Below are positions 27,059 through 35,278 of a stretch of 64,000 nucleotides of DNA, piece after piece (positions within the stretch are counted from its first letter, which is position 1; the number at the start of each line of letters is the position of its first letter). Under the pieces are notes generated by a model. The model was not told where the DNA came from and ran no database searches. It was given only the letters and a program-made list of their open reading frames with translations. The stretch comes from Nodosilinea sp. E11 (GTDB taxonomy: Bacteria > Cyanobacteriota > Cyanobacteriia > Phormidesmidales > Phormidesmidaceae), in NCBI RefSeq assembly GCF_032813545.1, contig NZ_CP136520.1, forward strand, positions 2,350,001-2,414,000. Direction: 5' to 3'. The position numbers and the translations under genes were made by a program.

Positions 27059-28093
27059 TCACAGGTCGTTACAGTAGTGCTCTAGAATGTCGGCGCAATG
27101 GGCGATCGCACCTAAATGGGCCATCTCATAGCCGTGGGTGTTGTGGGTGGGAAAGCTCAGGCAAGCCGCCCGAGACACATGACCAAACTTCATCGCGATC
27201 GATCCGTCGCTGCCAAAACCGCTAATTACTGCCATTTGAATGGGCAGGTCGTGCTGGGTTGCCGCCCGCCGCAGGTCAGCGTTGAGCCCTTCGTCGTAGA
27301 GGCCATAGGCATCCTGGCTGAGCAACACGGGCCAATCGCCGGGTTGAATGGGATACTCCGGTGCCAGGGGGCAAATTTCTAGGGCGATCAGGGCTTCTAA
27401 CCGGTGGCGTTGAGAAAAATAGAGCGCCCCAACGGCTCCCACTTCTTCTTTGGCCGAGGCGACTAAATAGATGGTTACGGGTGGTTTCTTTAATCGCTCA
27501 GCCAGGCTGAGCAAAATCGCCAGGGAGGCCTTGTTGTCGAGGGTGTAGCTGGCGATGTAGTCGCCTAGGCGAAAAGGGAGCTTACGGTGCTTGCCCACCA
27601 CGACCCGTGTACCGGGGCGAATGCCTGCGGCAGCTAGCTCCTGGGGCGATCGCTTGGTTTCAATCCAGGCGGTCTCCCAGGTGACGGGCTGGGTCTCTTG
27701 CTGGGCCTTCTGGGGCGACTCGTGGGAAACATGACGCGAACCAAAACTCAAAATACCGCTAATGGTCTGATGATCCCCGAGCAAATCCATCACCCCTTCG
27801 CCATAGACCCAGGGAAATGAGCCGCCCAGCTTGCGTACCGACAGGCGGCCATCGGTGTAGATGCTCTTGACTAGGGTGCCAATCTCGTCTTTGTGGGCGG
27901 TAATGGCGATCGCGCGGCTGTCGTCCTGCCCAGGGATCTTGGCGATAACGTTGTCGGCTTCGTCGCGCCAGTGGTCTACGTTCAAGCCGGCCAGGGCATC
28001 GATTAGGTATTGGTTAATTTCCTCCTCCGCACCACTGGGGGAATGGCACATGACCATGTCGGAAATTTGATTGAACAGGGCGTCGTGGGGCAT
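27059..28093 (-). CDS. M42-family metallopeptidase (glutamyl aminopeptidase-like)
   Basis: About 344 residues from ATG 28093 (MPHDALFNQ); the upstream open frame to 28156 translates minisatellite and is rejected. Metal-binding and catalytic blocks: TAHKDEIG, SYTLDNKAS (bridging Asp), ASAKEEVGAVG (Glu pair) and ICPLAPEY, with a final FPTHNTHGYEMAHL His block. A small regulatory domain with SGILSFGSRHV is inserted in the middle. M42 aminopeptidases are dodecameric cytoplasmic enzymes that trim peptides. Confidence 0.9.
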   Translation of the reverse strand: MPHDALFNQISDMVMCHSPSGAEEEINQYLIDALAGLNVDHWRDEADNVIAKIPGQDDSRAIAITAHKDEIGTLVKSIYTDGRLSVRKLGGSFPWVYGEGVMDLLGDHQTISGILSFGSRHVSHESPQKAQQETQPVTWETAWIETKRSPQELAAAGIRPGTRVVVGKHRKLPFRLGDYIASYTLDNKASLAILLSLAERLKKPPVTIYLVASAKEEVGAVGALYFSQRHRLEALIALEICPLAPEYPIQPGDWPVLLSQDAYGLYDEGLNADLRRAATQHDLPIQMAVISGFGSDGSIAMKFGHVSRAACLSFPTHNTHGYEMAHLGAIAHCADILEHYCNDL

Positions 28094-28094
28094 G

Positions 28095-28175
28095 GGTAGG
28101 CGAGTAGGTGAGGTGAGTAGGCGAGATTTGCTGCTTCTATTTTCCCATCCACTCATCTACCCATCCACCCACCCA
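28095..28175. repeat. GGATGGGT/GGTGAG-type minisatellite
   Basis: GGTAGGCGAGTAGGTGAGG repeats next to CATCCACTCATCTACCC repeats on the opposite strand. It lies upstream of the M42 start and of the divergent PLD gene, like the repeats at 2088 and 26440. Confidence 0.65.
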
Positions 28176-28244
28176 CATCTTTCTCGGCTGTTAGCAGTCT
28201 CCTGCCCCTGGGCTTCCTAAACACAACGAATTTTCTTCACTCTT

Positions 28245-29675
28245 GTGCATCGACTTCCTAAATCCCCTTGGGTGCGCTGGGGGATCGGGTTTGGGATCGG
28301 ACTCCTGCTGTTTGTGGGAGCCAGTAGCCAGTTTCGTAGCAAGGCTACGCTGCCCACCCTCGATCCGCTGCCGCAAGATCCCTACATTCAGGCCTACTTT
28401 AACCAAAACCAGGCGGCGACCTACACCGATCCTTACCGCCACATTACCCGCCACGGCGATGATCTAGAGCAGGTGGTGATCGATGCGATCGCCACTGCCC
28501 AAACCTCCATTGATGTCGCTGTTCACGAGTTTGCACTGCCGGGGATCGCCCACGCCCTGGCGGCCCAACAGGCGGCGGGGATACCAGTACGGGTGATGGT
28601 CGAAAACAGCTACAGTACGCCGATGGCAAAGCGGGGCAACCCGGCGGCGATCGCCCAACTCGACGATCACTACCAGGCCAAGGCCAGCGACCAGTTTGAC
28701 TTTATCGATGTCAACCAGGATGGGGTACTGAGTGAGGCAGAATTGCGCGATCGCGATGCCCTGACCATTCTGGCAGCAGCCAATATTCCCTTGATTGATG
28801 ACACCGCCGATGGCAGCAAAGGCAGCGGCCTGATGCACCACAAATTTATGGTGATCGATGGCCGCAGCGTAGTGACCGGCTCCGCTAACTGGACCCTGAG
28901 CTGCACCCATGGTGACTTTAACGACCCCGACAGCCGAGGCAACGCCAACAGCATTTTGGTGATTGACAGCCAACCCCTAGCCCAGCGGTTTCAGCAAGAA
29001 TTTAGCCTGATGTGGGGCGACGGCCCCAGCGGCCAGCCCGACAGCCGATTTGGCCTGCAAAAACCCCATCGCCCTGCGGCCTTAGTGTCTACCCCCAGCT
29101 CAGCGATTGAAGTGCAGTTTTCACCCACCTCTAAAACCCGACCCTGGGCACAAAGCGTCAACGGGTTAATTGCCAAGACCCTAGGGCAGACGACCCACAA
29201 TGTACACCTGGCACTGTTTGTATTTTCTGAGCAGGCGATTAGCCACCAACTGCTGCCCGTCGCCAACCGAGGAGTAGCGATTAAGGCTCTGATTGACCCT
29301 GGCTTTGCCTATCGCAGCTATAGCGAAGGGCTAGATATGCTGGGGCTGACCTTGCCCGACCACAACTGTAAGCGAGACGACAGCATCCCGTGGGCCAAGC
29401 CGCTGACTACGGTGGGGGTGCCTGCCTTGCCGCCGGGCGACAAGCTGCACCATAAGTTTGCCGTGCTCGATCAAAATGTTGTGCTTGTCGGCTCTCAAAA
29501 CTGGAGCCAGGCCGCCAATACCACCAATGACGAAAATCTACTGGTGATTCGTAATGCCACGGTAGCTGCTCACTTTGAACGCGAGTTTCAGCGGTTGTAC
29601 GACGGAGCTGAGTTGGGCATGACCCCACAACTTCAGCAGACCGTGGCCAAGCAAACAGCCCAGTGCGGCGGCTAG
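28245..29675 (+). CDS. phospholipase D-like protein with an EF-hand loop
   Basis: A 476-residue protein starting at GTG 28245. Residues 12-27 are hydrophobic (GIGFGIGLLLFVGASS), so it is exported or anchored. Two HKD motifs are complete: HHKFMVID (His198, Lys200, Asp205) and HHKFAVLD (His402, Lys404, Asp409), each followed by GSxNWS/T. A canonical calcium loop, DVNQDGVLSEAE (155-166), sits between strands of the first lobe. The reaction may be phosphodiester cleavage or transfer of lipids or nucleic acids. Divergent from the M42 gene. Confidence 0.9.
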   Translation: MHRLPKSPWVRWGIGFGIGLLLFVGASSQFRSKATLPTLDPLPQDPYIQAYFNQNQAATYTDPYRHITRHGDDLEQVVIDAIATAQTSIDVAVHEFALPGIAHALAAQQAAGIPVRVMVENSYSTPMAKRGNPAAIAQLDDHYQAKASDQFDFIDVNQDGVLSEAELRDRDALTILAAANIPLIDDTADGSKGSGLMHHKFMVIDGRSVVTGSANWTLSCTHGDFNDPDSRGNANSILVIDSQPLAQRFQQEFSLMWGDGPSGQPDSRFGLQKPHRPAALVSTPSSAIEVQFSPTSKTRPWAQSVNGLIAKTLGQTTHNVHLALFVFSEQAISHQLLPVANRGVAIKALIDPGFAYRSYSEGLDMLGLTLPDHNCKRDDSIPWAKPLTTVGVPALPPGDKLHHKFAVLDQNVVLVGSQNWSQAANTTNDENLLVIRNATVAAHFEREFQRLYDGAELGMTPQLQQTVAKQTAQCGG

Positions 29676-29699
29676 ACCCATTGCAGCCAGAGACTAGTA

Positions 29700-29805
29700 A
29701 TACCAAATCCGAGTCACACGACTCCGATTTGAAACCGATACCTCGTAGGGAGCATTGCACTGCAATGCCCCTACAAATCGGGGGTATACAGATAGGATTT
29801 GGTAT
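29700..29805. repeat. MITE-like dispersed repeat, copy B
   Basis: ATACCAAATCC (29700-29710) and GGATTTGGTAT (29795-29805) are perfect 11-bp terminal inverted repeats. The centre holds GTAGGGAGCATTGCACTGCA and CAATGCCCCTAC, an inner palindrome. Similar order of blocks to copy A at 1112-1214. Confidence 0.75.
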
Positions 29806-29827
29806 AAGCGCCAGGTACCGAGAAAGA

Positions 29828-30142
29828 TCAGGACATAACTTTGAATTGACTACCGGCGATCTGATTGCTGTGGGGATCCTCAGCCAGCAAGGCTTCCTGG
29901 TGGGCGGGCTTGATCTCTAGCCAATCGATCGTTTGCTGAAGGCTCCAACCTCGGTATTGAGCGATCGCCCGAATGTCAGCCAGAGTAATGGAGGGCATAG
30001 AGTTGCCTAACCAAGCTCGGATGCTCAGGGAAGAAACCTGAATTTCAGTGGCCAAGGATCTGTGGCTAGAGTGATTGGTTAGTTCAAACTGTAGCCATGC
30101 GGCCAAAGACTGCACATTCCAAGGATAGTGACTTGTTTCCAT
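29828..30142 (-). CDS. small helix-turn-helix-like protein
   Basis: A 104-residue protein. The middle (residues 24-75) looks like an XRE/Cro-type HTH: SHRSLATEIQVSSLSIRAWL, then SITLADIRAIAQYRGWSLQQ. No catalytic residues. Such proteins are frequent small DNA-binding regulators in cyanobacteria. The start ATG 30142 is supported by the frame alone. It stands alone between a repeat and the amidohydrolase gene. Confidence 0.6.
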   Translation of the reverse strand: METSHYPWNVQSLAAWLQFELTNHSSHRSLATEIQVSSLSIRAWLGNSMPSITLADIRAIAQYRGWSLQQTIDWLEIKPAHQEALLAEDPHSNQIAGSQFKVMS

Positions 30143-30293
30143 GACTTAGTTAAATATACTCACATCGACTCGCTACATTAAAGCCATAGCATTCTCTCAA
30201 TGGCGGCATCTTCCCCAAAGCCCCACAAAAATTTCGTATCGAAAGAATATTTCCTAGATAAAACTTAACAGTAGCGCTTCAGGTACGCTTCCC

Positions 30294-31700
30294 TTACCGA
30301 TTGAGCATTACGTCTCGATAGTGAGATTCGACCGGGTGATGCTGAGCCTGGGACTCTTTGGTAGCAACGGGTTGATGGCGTAGGTTGTGATGTAGCGCGG
30401 TGGTGTCGACCGTGAGCAAGCGGCCCTGATCGACGAGCTGCCGCCCCTGTACCCAGGCCGCTTCCACCACATCGGTGGGTCGCCCCAGTACCAGCAGCTG
30501 AAGTGAGTTGGTGCGGGGCAGCAGAGAGGGGTGGTCGAGGTTGTAGAGTACCAGGTCGGCATCCATGCCGGGGGCCAGGGTGCCGGTGCGATCGCCCAAA
30601 TTCACTCCCTTAGCTCCGCCCGCCGTTGCCATGTGCAATGCCTGCTCCGGCGTCAGCCAGTTTTCGTAGTCACTATCGGTCACGGTGTGCAGAATGGTGC
30701 CCAGCTTGATCGCTTCCAGCATATTTTGAGCATCGTTGCTGGCGGCCCCGTCGCAGCCAATCGCCACATTCAGCCCACCCTGTAGGCACTTGAGAATGGG
30801 GGCCAGCCCGCTGCCCAGGCGCAGGTTGCTGACCGGGTTGTGGACTAGAGTGGAGCCAGCACTGGCGAGAATTTCGATATCCTTCTCGTCGATCCAGACG
30901 CCGTGGGCGACGGAGGTGCGGGGGGTGAGGCAGCCGAGGTTTTGCAGATGCTGCACAGCGCTGATGCCGTAGCGCTCTTGAGCTAACCGTTTCTGGGCGC
31001 GGGTTTCGAGCAGGTGGGTGTGGTAGCAGAGCTGGTAGCGATCGCTCAATTCCCTACAGCCCGCCAGCAATTCGTCTGAACACCGATGAAACCCGGTCGG
31101 CCCCACGCCGATATAGATGCCGTTGTCAGGATCGTGGAATTCGGCAACGATCGCCGCCATCATCGCCAGCAACTCCGCCGCCGATCGCGGCGAGGCTGAC
31201 TGAGGTAGCAAGCACCCCTTCGGAAACCCCGACGCAAAGGGCAAATCTTGAATCAGCGGCGCAATCACAGCGCGAATGCCCACGGCTTTGTAGCCCCGCA
31301 CCAAAGCCGCCATCGTCTCTATTTCTTGACCGGGGATCACGTAGGCGTGATCCATCACGCAGGTGCCCCCTGACATCAAGGTGTCTACCGCCGTGCTCAC
31401 TGCGCCCCAGTAAAACTGGTCGAGCTGCCCAGGCGTCGAGTCGAACACGTTGGCCAGCCACAACTCCAGCGGCAATTGAGGAATTAGCCCTCGCTGCCAC
31501 ACCTGGGAGGAGTGGGTGTGGCCGTTGACGAAACCGGGCAGCAGCAGCCGGTCGGTGCCGTCGATTACCCGCTGGTGGGGGGCGACGGGCAGGGTGTTGG
31601 CAGGGGCCACGGTGTGGATGCGATCGCCTGTCAGCAGCACATCAACCGAGGCAAGAGCATCGTTTTGCAGGGTGAGGACAGACTGGATAAGAGTTTGCAT
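30294..31700 (-). CDS. TRZ/ATZ-family amidohydrolase (aminohydrolase)
   Basis: About 468 residues from ATG 31700 (MQTLIQSVL); the open frame to 31742 has no support. Metal-binding pattern of the amidohydrolase superfamily: FVNGHTHSS, YHTHLLE, VAHGVW and GCDGAASND (final Asp). NPVSNLRLGSG is a hallmark of the TRZ/ATZ-guanine deaminase group. Family members deaminate or dechlorinate N-heterocycles such as guanine, 8-oxoguanine, SAH/MTA and s-triazines; the substrate is not determined by these motifs. It may belong to the Rieske/ABC pathway, but opposite-strand genes lie between. Confidence 0.85.
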   Translation of the reverse strand: MQTLIQSVLTLQNDALASVDVLLTGDRIHTVAPANTLPVAPHQRVIDGTDRLLLPGFVNGHTHSSQVWQRGLIPQLPLELWLANVFDSTPGQLDQFYWGAVSTAVDTLMSGGTCVMDHAYVIPGQEIETMAALVRGYKAVGIRAVIAPLIQDLPFASGFPKGCLLPQSASPRSAAELLAMMAAIVAEFHDPDNGIYIGVGPTGFHRCSDELLAGCRELSDRYQLCYHTHLLETRAQKRLAQERYGISAVQHLQNLGCLTPRTSVAHGVWIDEKDIEILASAGSTLVHNPVSNLRLGSGLAPILKCLQGGLNVAIGCDGAASNDAQNMLEAIKLGTILHTVTDSDYENWLTPEQALHMATAGGAKGVNLGDRTGTLAPGMDADLVLYNLDHPSLLPRTNSLQLLVLGRPTDVVEAAWVQGRQLVDQGRLLTVDTTALHHNLRHQPVATKESQAQHHPVESHYRDVMLNR

Positions 31701-31779
31701 AGGAATTTTAGATTTTGGATGGTGGAGAGAAGGCAAGAGCATTGGTACAGTAGAGCTAGCCGCCTATTGCCGATAAATC

Positions 31780-32082
31780 ATGTCCACAGGCGTTAGTCAA
31801 AACGAGGTGCTTAGCCAAATTCGGGCTCATAGACTGACTCTCGAAGCGATGGGAGTAAAGTCGCTTGGGTTGTTTGGCTCTGTTGCTCGTAATGAAGCGG
31901 ATGCCGAAAGTGATGTAGACATTTTGGTGGAATTTTCCAAGCCAGTAGGGTTTTTCCAGGTCTTTGACATCCAATATTTTTTAGAAGATCTGCTTCAGCG
32001 CTCCATTGATCTGGGTACGGTAGACTCTTTGAAGGAACACTTGCGAACCCCTGTTTTAGAGGATTTAGTTCGTGTCTTCTAG
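31780..32082 (+). CDS. MNT-type nucleotidyltransferase, antitoxin of an HEPN/MNT pair
   Basis: A 100-residue minimal nucleotidyltransferase. The motif GSVARNEADAESDVD fits GSx10DxD, followed by VEFSKPVGFF. Antitoxins of this type adenylylate the partner HEPN toxin. A truncated HEPN frame begins 11 bp before its stop, the usual overlap of such pairs. The gene itself appears intact. Confidence 0.88.
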   Translation: MSTGVSQNEVLSQIRAHRLTLEAMGVKSLGLFGSVARNEADAESDVDILVEFSKPVGFFQVFDIQYFLEDLLQRSIDLGTVDSLKEHLRTPVLEDLVRVF

Positions 32083-32203
32083 GGACTGGCGATCGCGAGT
32101 GCAAAATATTTTGGTCGCTATTTTGAACATCACCCAGGGCCGCTACGCCGAAGAAGCACCGCGTGTCAGTCACTCTGGATGCTTAACTTTTAGATGCAAT
32201 TGA
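32072..32203 (+). pseudogene. truncated HEPN-domain toxin (DUF86-like) remnant
   Basis: From GTG 32072 the frame reads VSSRDWRSRVQNILVAILN and continues to about residue 28 in the style of DUF86/HEPN (normally about 110-115 residues). It then runs into sequence belonging to a different gene, in another frame, and stops at 32201. The RNase motif RX4-6H of HEPN toxins is absent because only the first helix survives. Interpreted as a deletion product. Confidence 0.7.
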
Positions 32204-32465
32204 TTGCCTTTCGGACAACCATTCAGCGGTAATTCAGGAAGCCTTGCGACTTTGGCGCATTCAAAAAAATGATGGGCAACTGCGGCAGTTCTACCAATCG
32301 CGCAGCCAGGCTGATCTAGATCAAGAGGAAGCATGGGCAAAGTTTGCAGAATGTCAATTGGATGAAATGCCAGACACCGAAGGACCCTACAACACTTTAT
32401 CTTTGTCAAGAAGATTAAGCTCATTCAGTGACAAACAGGAATTAGCGTTGCAATTTATACAGTAG
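32157..32465 (+). pseudogene. ParD/CopG-like antitoxin remnant with in-frame stop
   Basis: In the frame starting at CAC 32157 the translation is HRVSVTLDA, then TAA (32184-32186), then LLDAIDCLSDNHSAVIQEAL and RLWRIQKNDGQLRQFYQ. This fits the N-terminal ribbon-helix-helix of a CopG/ParD-like antitoxin. A start codon is lacking (AAG instead of ATG precedes it) and one stop interrupts the first strand. The C-terminus after about PDTEGPYN loses similarity. No toxin partner follows. Confidence 0.65.
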
Positions 32466-32540
32466 ATGGGCTAGATATGATAGGTGCTAGTTATGGGCAC
32501 TAGTGGATGACTGTAAATTTCTCTGAGTGAGGCATAAAGT

Positions 32541-32735
32541 ATGTTTCAGGCATTGCTATCGGGTATCGGTGGTGCAGCAGCAGGTATTGGGTTCGTGAGC
32601 GCGTCGGGCATGACAGCGGCAGGTATGGTTGGTGGTGGTGCTGGCTTTGGTGCTGCCGCAGGTCCAGTCGGAGCGGGTATTGGAGCATTAGCAGGGCTAG
32701 CACTCTACGGGGTTGCCAGAGCTGCTGGCCTATAG
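32541..32735 (+). CDS. glycine-zipper peptide, bacteriocin-like
   Basis: A 64-residue, almost uncharged hydrophobic peptide with many GxxxG/AxxxG steps (GGAAAGIGFVSASGMTAAG, then PVGAGIGALAGLALYG). This resembles glycine-zipper membrane peptides and class IIb bacteriocins, but no double-glycine leader or export/immunity gene is nearby. A GAGG-like site lies 12 bp upstream of ATG 32541 and a strong terminator follows at 32766. Function unknown. Could also be a stray hydrophobic frame; the terminator argues otherwise. Confidence 0.5.
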   Translation: MFQALLSGIGGAAAGIGFVSASGMTAAGMVGGGAGFGAAAGPVGAGIGALAGLALYGVARAAGL

Positions 32736-32765
32736 AAATACCCAAAATCTTTCTGATTTAATTTT

Positions 32766-32793
32766 CCCCTCCATACCCTGGAGGGGTTTTTTA
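32766..32793 (+). terminator. rho-independent terminator
   Basis: CCCCTCCA (32766-32773) pairs with TGGAGGGG (32779-32786) followed by six T. It ends the small glycine-zipper gene and overlaps the last codon of the convergent Rieske gene. Confidence 0.85.
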
Positions 32794-33822
32794 TTTCACT
32801 CCCACTAAAGCACTCAGGATTTGAACCGACTCGTGGGCCTTGAGTAGCGCTGCCAGTTGCCGCCGCATGATGATGCCCGGCTGATCCGACGGCATGTGCT
32901 GCTCCACGGACAGGTCTACCGGGGTGTCGTAGTCGGTGGATTCGAGCACCAGCTTGTCTTCGTTTACCACCTGGCGATCAAAGGCGATGATTGACTCGGC
33001 GCTGGCGTCGGCCTCGCTGTCGTTGCGAAGGCAGAACTGCACGATCTGGGAGGTGCGATCGCTCACCGGAGTCGCCGCCGTAAAGATCAGGTGCATCAAC
33101 CCATTGGGGTAGGTGATCTTGAGGGTACGGCTAAAGGGCACATACCAGGTCGATTCCACCTCGCGTACGGTGAGACTGTCTGGAATATTGAGAATTTTTT
33201 GCTGGCTGGGCGGATTCACCACTGGCACCGTGGCGTAGGCTTTAAGGCCCAGGTCCAGCGGCACCAGTTCTGACCTGACGGGCTGGGGCTGGTCGGTCAC
33301 CCCAAAGGATGCGGCGTGGACAATGCTGAAGTGGGCATTGTCAAAAGAATTTTCCATCACCCGCAGACCGCTGCACTGCCAGGGCTCGTAGAACTGGGGG
33401 ATCAGTCGATTGCCGGGCCCATCGGCTTCAGGAATCTCGGGCAGGGGCAGCAGGGGATCGCTCGACAGGCAGACCCAGGCGTAGCCGTAGCGCTCGACGC
33501 ACTGGAAGGATTCCACCCGATAGGTTTTGGGGATCGCTGCGCCGGGGTCGAGCTGCGGCACCTTCGCACAGGCCCCCGTTTCGTTATATTCCCAGCCATG
33601 ATACGGACAACGCACGCAGCCGTTTTGCACCAGGCCCATGGAGAGCTTGGCAGAGCGGTGACAGCAGCGATCGCGCAATGCAGCGGGTTTCCCCGCCGCC
33701 GTTAGCCACAGCACCAGCGGTTCGCCCAGCAAGGTAAATGATTGAGGGCCATCGGTGAGATCGGCGATCGGCATGACGGGGTACCAAAAGCGACGCAGCA
33801 CGGGGTGTTGGGTAACGAGCAT
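32791..33822 (-). CDS. Rieske non-haem iron oxygenase, paralogue 1
   Basis: A 343-residue oxygenase. Rieske centre: DRCCHRSAKL (Cys-x-His) and CVRCPYHGW (Cys-x2-His). Mononuclear iron site: NSFDNAHFSIVH (DX2HX4H). It lacks a fused reductase, so an external ferredoxin and reductase are needed; none is next to it. It is very similar in motif and length to the protein at 34025-35107, clearly a tandem duplicate. Substrate class is unknown. Shares a strand with that gene and the ABC transporter upstream. Confidence 0.92.
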   Translation of the reverse strand: MLVTQHPVLRRFWYPVMPIADLTDGPQSFTLLGEPLVLWLTAAGKPAALRDRCCHRSAKLSMGLVQNGCVRCPYHGWEYNETGACAKVPQLDPGAAIPKTYRVESFQCVERYGYAWVCLSSDPLLPLPEIPEADGPGNRLIPQFYEPWQCSGLRVMENSFDNAHFSIVHAASFGVTDQPQPVRSELVPLDLGLKAYATVPVVNPPSQQKILNIPDSLTVREVESTWYVPFSRTLKITYPNGLMHLIFTAATPVSDRTSQIVQFCLRNDSEADASAESIIAFDRQVVNEDKLVLESTDYDTPVDLSVEQHMPSDQPGIIMRRQLAALLKAHESVQILSALVGVK

Positions 33823-33852
33823 GGTGGATTAGTAGAGGGATGGATGGTGGCG

Positions 33853-34010
33853 AGATCCCAGGGTTCTTCTGGGATTGGCAAAATATTCTGGTAACTCCGC
33901 AGAAAGAACCCTGGGATCTGTTGAAAATGGGTGGTATGGCAGTGAGATCCCAGGGTTTTCTTGGGTTTGGTAAAAAGAGCTACTAATTGCGCAGAAAAAC
34001 CCTGGGATCT
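33853..34010. repeat. tandem pair of palindromic elements between the two Rieske genes
   Basis: Element 1: AGATCCCAGGGTTCTT (33853-33868) and AAGAACCCTGGGATCT (33904-33919), 16-bp exact arms. Element 2: AGATCCCAGGGTTTT (33945-33959) and AAAACCCTGGGATCT (33996-34010), 15-bp exact arms. The two elements are direct copies with diverged loops, about 26 bp apart. They lie in the 200-bp gap of the oxygenase gene pair. Confidence 0.85.
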
Positions 34011-34024
34011 GTGGCAGCAGTCGT

Positions 34025-35107
34025 TTAGCCGATACCAGCTTTTTCCAGCACCTTAGGAACCGGGGCAGGCAGATTTTCTGGCCGCCGCTGCTCGACTTCG
34101 CCGTGTTCCTTCAGCAGCTTGGCCAGCCGATGGCGCATGAGAATGCCGGGGCGATCGCTGGCCATGTGTTGCTCTTCAGCTAAACTCAGCGGCGCATCGT
34201 AGTCGGTGCCTTCGAGAATGATCCGGTCTTCGCTGGTCACCTGGCGATCGAAGGCGATGATATCGGCGGCCTTAGCCTCGGCCTCAGTGTCATTGCGCAA
34301 GCAAAACTGCACCACCTGGGAGTGCTGGTCGTCGATGGGGGTGTAGGCGGTAAAAATTAGGTGTTCTAGCCCGTTGGGGTACTGGATTTTCAGCGTGCGG
34401 GCGAAGGGCATGTACCAGGTACGGGTGTTGGTGCGAATGGTTTTTTCTTCTGCAATACCCAGGTTTTTCTTTTGCAGGTCCGGGTTGAGTACCTCCAGCC
34501 AATGCTTCATCACAAAGCCAAAATCGGTTTCGGTGACATCGTCAATGGGCGGCGGCTGAGGGTTCGACATGTCGCCCCAGGAACTGGCGTGAACGAAATG
34601 CCCGTGGGCGCTGTCAAAGGAGTTCTCGATCGCCCGCAATCCCCCCACTTTCCACGGTTCGTAGAACTCATGGATGAACCGAAAGTTGGCATCGGCAAAT
34701 TCAGGAATTTCGGGAATCGGCTGTAGCGGGTTTTCATCCAGACAGACCCAAACGTAGCCGTAGCGCTCGACGCAGGGAAACGCATCGACCCGATAGGTTT
34801 TAGGAATCGCCGCACCCGCATCGAGCTGAGGCACGTTGACGCAGGCACCCTGGGCGTTGTACTCCCAGCCGTGGTAGGGACAGCGCACGCAACCATCTTT
34901 GACGATGCCCTGCGAGAGCTGGGCCGAGCGGTGACAGCAGCGATCGCGCAGGGCAGCGGGCTTGCCGTCGCCGTCAATCCACAGCACCAGGGGCTGCTCT
35001 AGCAGAGTGAATGCTTGGGGGCCATTGAGCAGGTCATCGAGGGGAATGACCGGATACCAAAAGCGGCGTAGGACAGGTTGTTGAGTCGTCAGCATGGGGT
35101 TCTCCAT
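34025..35107 (-). CDS. Rieske non-haem iron oxygenase, paralogue 2
   Basis: A 360-residue protein (an ATG at codon 5 is an equally good start). Rieske ligands in DRCCHRSAQL and CVRCPYHGW; catalytic iron triad in NSFDSAHGHFVH. A C-terminal tail of about 30 residues (PENLPAPVPKVLEKA) is absent from paralogue 1. The repeat at 35128-35261 sits between its start and the ABC permease. Two active-looking copies suggest either different substrates or successive hydroxylations. No reductase is near. Confidence 0.92.
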   Translation of the reverse strand: MENPMLTTQQPVLRRFWYPVIPLDDLLNGPQAFTLLEQPLVLWIDGDGKPAALRDRCCHRSAQLSQGIVKDGCVRCPYHGWEYNAQGACVNVPQLDAGAAIPKTYRVDAFPCVERYGYVWVCLDENPLQPIPEIPEFADANFRFIHEFYEPWKVGGLRAIENSFDSAHGHFVHASSWGDMSNPQPPPIDDVTETDFGFVMKHWLEVLNPDLQKKNLGIAEEKTIRTNTRTWYMPFARTLKIQYPNGLEHLIFTAYTPIDDQHSQVVQFCLRNDTEAEAKAADIIAFDRQVTSEDRIILEGTDYDAPLSLAEEQHMASDRPGILMRHRLAKLLKEHGEVEQRRPENLPAPVPKVLEKAGIG

Positions 35108-35127
35108 AGAAGGGTTCGGTTATGGGC

Positions 35128-35261
35128 GTAGGGTGCATTCGCGCAGCAAAGCGAGCAATGCACCGCCCAAGGTATCTGTAGGCCAAAGGAGCCATCATCA
35201 TCGCGGTTATGAAATCTGGCTTGGAAAGGCTCTGGTGCATTGCTTCGCGAATGCACCCTAC
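35128..35261. repeat. 130-bp palindromic repeat (GTAGGGTGCATTCGCG ends), copy 1
   Basis: Begins GTAGGGTGCATTCGCGCAGC and ends GCGAATGCACCCTAC, so the ends are inverted repeats. Same family as 50065-50198 and 50909-51037. It separates the permease gene from paralogue 2 of the oxygenases. Confidence 0.8.
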
Positions 35262-35278
35262 GGGGGATCGGCGACGGG

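Noticed and set aside
28464-28973. 169-codon minus-strand frame inside the PLD gene
   Set aside because: Antisense to HKD motif 1 and the EF-hand loop; no supporting signal.
32170-32424. 84-codon minus-strand frame in the TA remnant
   Set aside because: The opposite strand clearly carries antitoxin-like sequence.
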